From: Gossypium raimondii
Taxonomy: Eukaryota; Streptophyta; Magnoliopsida; Malvales; Malvaceae
DNA length: 64,000 nt
NCBI RefSeq assembly: GCF_025698545.1
Contig: NC_068569.1
Location: forward strand, 3,286,001 to 3,350,000
Direction: 5' to 3'
Of this stretch, positions 60,171-64,000 are shown piece after piece (the stretch's first letter is position 1; each line of letters begins with the position of its first letter). The position numbers were made by a program, and so were the translations under genes. The notes beneath the pieces were generated by a model. That model saw only the letters and a list, made by a program, of their open reading frames with translations. It did not search any database and was not told the DNA's origin.

Positions 60171-62580
60171 TGTAATGGCTTGAATTTTCAGAGGTGTCGG
60201 AACGGTGATTCGAGATCACTAAATTCGACAAATGGGTAGAAAATATTATTAATTTAGTAAGTATAAGTTAAATATGAAGTTAGGAAAATTTTTGAAATAG
60301 TGAATAGTGCACTAGAAATAAATATTAAAATAATTAGAATCGAAATGAGGTATCAAGACCTCGGGATTTCAAACTGAGCCATAAATATTTTTATAAATAT
60401 TTATGGAGTGTTAAAAGTTAGTATTAAAGTTTCGTTAAGAAATTTTAAAGTTCGATAATTAATTGAACAAAAGGACTAAATTGTAACAAATGCAAAATTT
60501 TGGGAAATGATTAAATAGCTTAAATGATAAAAGGAAGAGGGCTTAAAAGACAAATAGACCCAAGATCTATTTGGGCTGGACGGCAGAGGCATGAAATCAG
60601 CAAGAAAGTAAGGAGAATTAAGGGCAAAATTGGAAAATTGCAAAATTTGCTTAATAAAGTTAGGACCCAAGTGGAATTATCTAGATTTCTCTTCATTTTC
60701 TGAATTCTCATCAGCTAAAACACCATGGAAGGGCTTCTTCAAGCTGGTTCTTCATATTTTTATTACAAGTAAGTTCAATTCTTGACTATTTCTTGAAATT
60801 TTTGTATTTTTATGACTTTTACAACTAGGCCCACTTGTTAAATTCATTAGTTTTGATTTTATGAAAGAAGTTGAAAGTTGATATGAATATGTGCTGGAAG
60901 TATATGATGATTTAGCATGAAATTAGAGCTTTAAATTGTTCATATGCTGATTTTATTGAAAGAATTGAATAGAAAGTGAATGTTTGGGACCTAATAGTAA
61001 AAGAGTTTGAAGATAGAGTTATATGTGGAAATTCTGAATTTCAATAGTTGTGTAACAACTTATAATGTCTAGTAAAGTACTAATTGAGAAAATTAGATTA
61101 ATTGAGGGGTTAATTGAGAAAGGACCGAATTGTATAAACTGTGAAATTTGGGGCAAAATGGAAATCAACATTTTGCACTAAAGCAGTTTTGGACAGCAGC
61201 AGTAGTGTAACTTTGAAAAATCACCAAAAATTGTAGAGATTGAATTAGAGGATGAATAAAATATGAAACTAAAGCTTATTGAGTCTAGTTTCTTATAAAA
61301 GAAATGATGTAAGCAATGGAATTGTAAATCATGAGATATAATAGATTTTGTGAGACAAGGTCAGAATGAATTCGGGTTCCCCTGTTCTGACTTTGGAAAA
61401 TCATTAAAAATTGAAAAAAAATGATTATGAGTTATAGTTTATATGGTTAGAATCCTTAATGAGTCTATTTTTAGAAGAAACAAGCTAAAACATCATCCGA
61501 ATTCTGTACAATGAGATAATTAATTTTAGTGAAGAGTGGTCGGAACTGTCAGACAGCGAAACAGGGGAAACTTTAAAGAATAAACTGTACTATTTGGCTG
61601 AACCAAAAATTATGAAAATTTTATGGTATGAAGATATGTGAGTCTAGTTTCAGGGAAAATTAACGGATCTTAATTTGGAGCTCTGTAGCTCCGGATAAAA
61701 ATAATTTAGTGACTCTGACTCGGATAAACAGCTTTGAATATACATGTTAGTGAATATTGAAATTATGGTTAATGTTGTTTAAGTGTGTTATACACATTAA
61801 GGATGTGGAATGGAGAGGAGGAGGAGGAAAATTGGGAAATATATGAATGATTCGTGTATAAATGGTCATATGTTTGATTATAACTCATAAACGATGAAAT
61901 ATGAATGATGCTTATTTTTGTGCATTATTGGTCATGGTTTAAGCTCATGTGTGAAAATAAAGTTTCATAGTATATGTGTATGGTATATTCAGTATATGAT
62001 TTGGCATGAAATAATACCATGAATGGTTTATGAATTAACACATGTTGGTAAGCCTGATATATGAATAAATGATCAAATTGAGCGGAACGCCGGATTTGAG
62101 TACTTCTGATCAAGTGACAAAGTGATAAGTGATAGCTTCAGCTACACTTATCTGATCAAGTGACAAGTGGAAAGTGGAAAGTGATAAGTGATAGCTTCGG
62201 CTACACTTATCTGATCAAGTGACAAGTGAAAAGTGATAAGTGATAGCTTCGGCTATACTTATCTGATCAAGAGACAAAGTGATAAGTAATAGCTTTAGCT
62301 ACACTTATCTGATCAAGAGACAAAGTGATAAGTGGCTACACTTATCTGATCAAGAAACAAAGTGATAAGTGGCTACACTTATCTGATCAAGAAACAAAGT
62401 GATAAGTGGCTACACTTATTTGATCAAGAAACAAAGTGATAAGTGGCTACACTTATCTGATCAGAAACAAAGTGATAGGTGGCTACACTTATCTGATCAG
62501 GGACAAGTGATAAGTGATCATACGTAAGACCATAGTTATACTATGGCAAAGTGAAAGTGAAGTACTCAATTTTCCGTGAC
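60171..62580 (+). mobile_element. LTR related to the solo LTR, incomplete
   Basis: It starts TGTAATGGCTTGAATTTTCA and matches the solo LTR at 53458 over the first several hundred bases. Blocks are in a different order: the GGACAGC...AACTTTGAAAAATCACCAAAAA block lies before the minisatellite here (about 61190) but after it in the solo LTR (about 55590). It carries nine hairpin units (62107-62497). It stops at about 62580, where sequence from its own position 60339 begins again. Confidence 0.7.
62107..62497. repeat. Hairpin minisatellite, nine units of two length classes
   Basis: The first four units are 46-59 bases and contain GATAAGTGATAGC / GCTACACTTATC arms. The next five are 36-37 bases and contain GATAAGTGGCTACACTTATC, in which the inner part of the hairpin is gone but an 8-base stem (7 pairs in two of these units) remains. 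Spacers are TGATCAAGAAACAAAGT-like. Confidence 0.9.
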
Positions 62581-62582
62581 TA

Positions 62583-64000
62583 ATCGAAATGAGGTATCAA
62601 GACCTCGGATTTAACTGAGCCATAAATATTTTTATAAATATTTATGGAGTGTTAAAAGTTAGTATTAAAGTTTCGTAAGAAATTTTAAAGTTCGATAATT
62701 AATTGAACAAAAGGACTAAATTGTAACAAATGCAAAATTTTGGGAAATGATTAAATAGCTTAAATGATAAAAGGAAGAGGCTTAAAGGACAAATAGACCC
62801 AAGATCTATTTGGGCTGGACGGCAGAGGCATGAAATCAGCAAGAAAGTAAGGAGAATTAAGGCAAAATTGGAAAATTGCAAAATTTGCTTAATAAAGTTA
62901 GGACCCAAGTGGAATTATCTAGATTTTCTTATTTCTGAATTCTCATCAGCTAAAACACCATGGAAGGGCTTCTTAAGCTGGTTCTTCATATTTTATTACA
63001 AGTAAGTTCAATTCTTGACTATTTCTTGAAATTTTGTATTTTATGACTTTTACAACTAGGCCCACTTATTAAATTCATTAGTTTTTGATTTTATGAAAGA
63101 AGTTGAAAGTTGATATGAATATGTGCTGGAAGTATATGATGATTTAGCATGAAATTAGAGCTTTAAATTGTTCATATGCTGATTTTATTGAAAGAATTGA
63201 ATAGAAAGTGAATGTTTGGGACCTAATAGTAAAAGAGTTTGAAGATAGAGTTATATGTGGAAATTCTGAATTTCAATAGTTGTGTAACAACTTATAATGT
63301 CTAGTAAAGTACTAATTGAGAAAATTAGATTAATTGAGGGTTAATTGAGAAAGGACCGAATTGTATAATGTGAAATTTGGGGAAAATAAATCAACATTTT
63401 GCACTAAAGCAGTTTTGGACAGGCATAGTGTAACTTTGAAAATCACCAAAATTGTAGAGATTGAATTAGAGGATGAATAAAATATGAAACTAAAGCTTAT
63501 TGAGTCTAGTTTCTTATAAAAGAAATGATGTAAGCAATGGAATTGTAAATCATGAGATATAATAGATTTTGTGAGACAAGGTCAGAATGAATTCGGGTTC
63601 CCTGTTCTGACTTTGGAAAATCATTAAAATTGAAAAAAAATGATTATGAGTTATAGTTTATATGGTTAGAATCCTTAATGAGTCTATTTTAGAAGAAACA
63701 AGCTAAAACATCATCCGAATTCTGTACAATGAGATAATTAATTTTAGTGAAGAGTGGTCGGAACTGTCAGACAGCGAAACAGGGAAACTTTAAAGAATAA
63801 ACTGTACTTTTGGCTGAACCAAAAATTATGAAAATTTTATGGTATGAAGATATGTGAGTCTAGTTTCAGGAAAATTAACGGATCTTAATTTGGATCTGTA
63901 GCTCCGGATAAAAATAATTTAGTGACTCTGACTCGGATAAACAGCTTTGAATATACATGTTATGAATATTGAAATTATGGTTAATGTTGTTTAATTGTTA
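62583..64000 (+). repeat. Second copy of 60339-61790, shortened by small deletions
   Basis: The start CGAAATGAGGTATCAAGACC at 62585 matches 60341 (offset 2244), while AATGTTGTTT near the end at 63983 matches 61771 (offset 2212). The copy is therefore 32 bases shorter over about 1.4 kb. Most differences are single missing bases in short runs, for example GGGG to GGG and CTTCAAG to CTTAAG. The copy runs off the window. Confidence 0.85.

Noticed and set aside
1-64000. tRNA, rRNA or CRISPR features
   Set aside because: No cloverleaf with the conserved arms and no regular spacer array was seen. The regular repeats present are minisatellites with hairpins inside LTRs.

Overview
The window is nuclear DNA of a dicot plant. 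It has AT-rich intergenic sequence, short exons with GT-AG introns, plant-specific gene families and several nested retroelements. The style of the LTRs suggests Gossypium or another Malvaceae; that is inference, since no species marker was tested.

Seven protein-coding loci could be assembled exon by exon. They are a RAF6-type member of the CTR1/EDR1 MAPKKK group (4874-11311, +), the plastid protein CGLD27 with a Ycf36 domain (12670-14354, +), an uncharacterised 316-residue protein (15154-17042, -), the calcium sensor CBL10 (29346-31505, -), a single-exon PYL2-type abscisic acid receptor (38304-38885, +), an NDR/NDL alpha/beta-hydrolase-fold protein (40786-44696, -) and an uncharacterised 533-residue protein (48736-52647, -). 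An eighth locus, a vestitone-reductase-like short-chain dehydrogenase (17989-19208, -), is disabled by a deletion that shifts the frame in its third exon. The genes are unrelated in function and do not form a cluster, although CBL10, PYL2 and the RAF-type kinase all belong to stress or hormone signalling.

Between the genes are many inserted sequences: a LINE RNase H remnant (about 3.6-3.97 kb), an LTR-like or pararetrovirus-like fragment with a TATA box (19.4-20.1 kb), a Mutator-like element of about 7.3 kb that carries both a decayed MuDR transposase and a decayed plant-mobile-domain gene (20.56-27.89 kb), several short inverted-repeat elements, and about 1.1 kb of plastid DNA with the end of ycf3 (35.1-36.2 kb). 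From 53.46 kb to the end there are only LTRs and LTR pieces. One is a 2.8-kb solo LTR with a nearly matching 5-bp target duplication.

Two patterns stand out. Three different LTR types carry tandem minisatellites whose units fold into hairpins, and in two of them the stems vary by paired changes. Also, the last 1.4 kb is a shortened copy of sequence 2.2 kb upstream. Most of its differences are single-base losses in runs, which looks more like an unpolished assembly end than biology.
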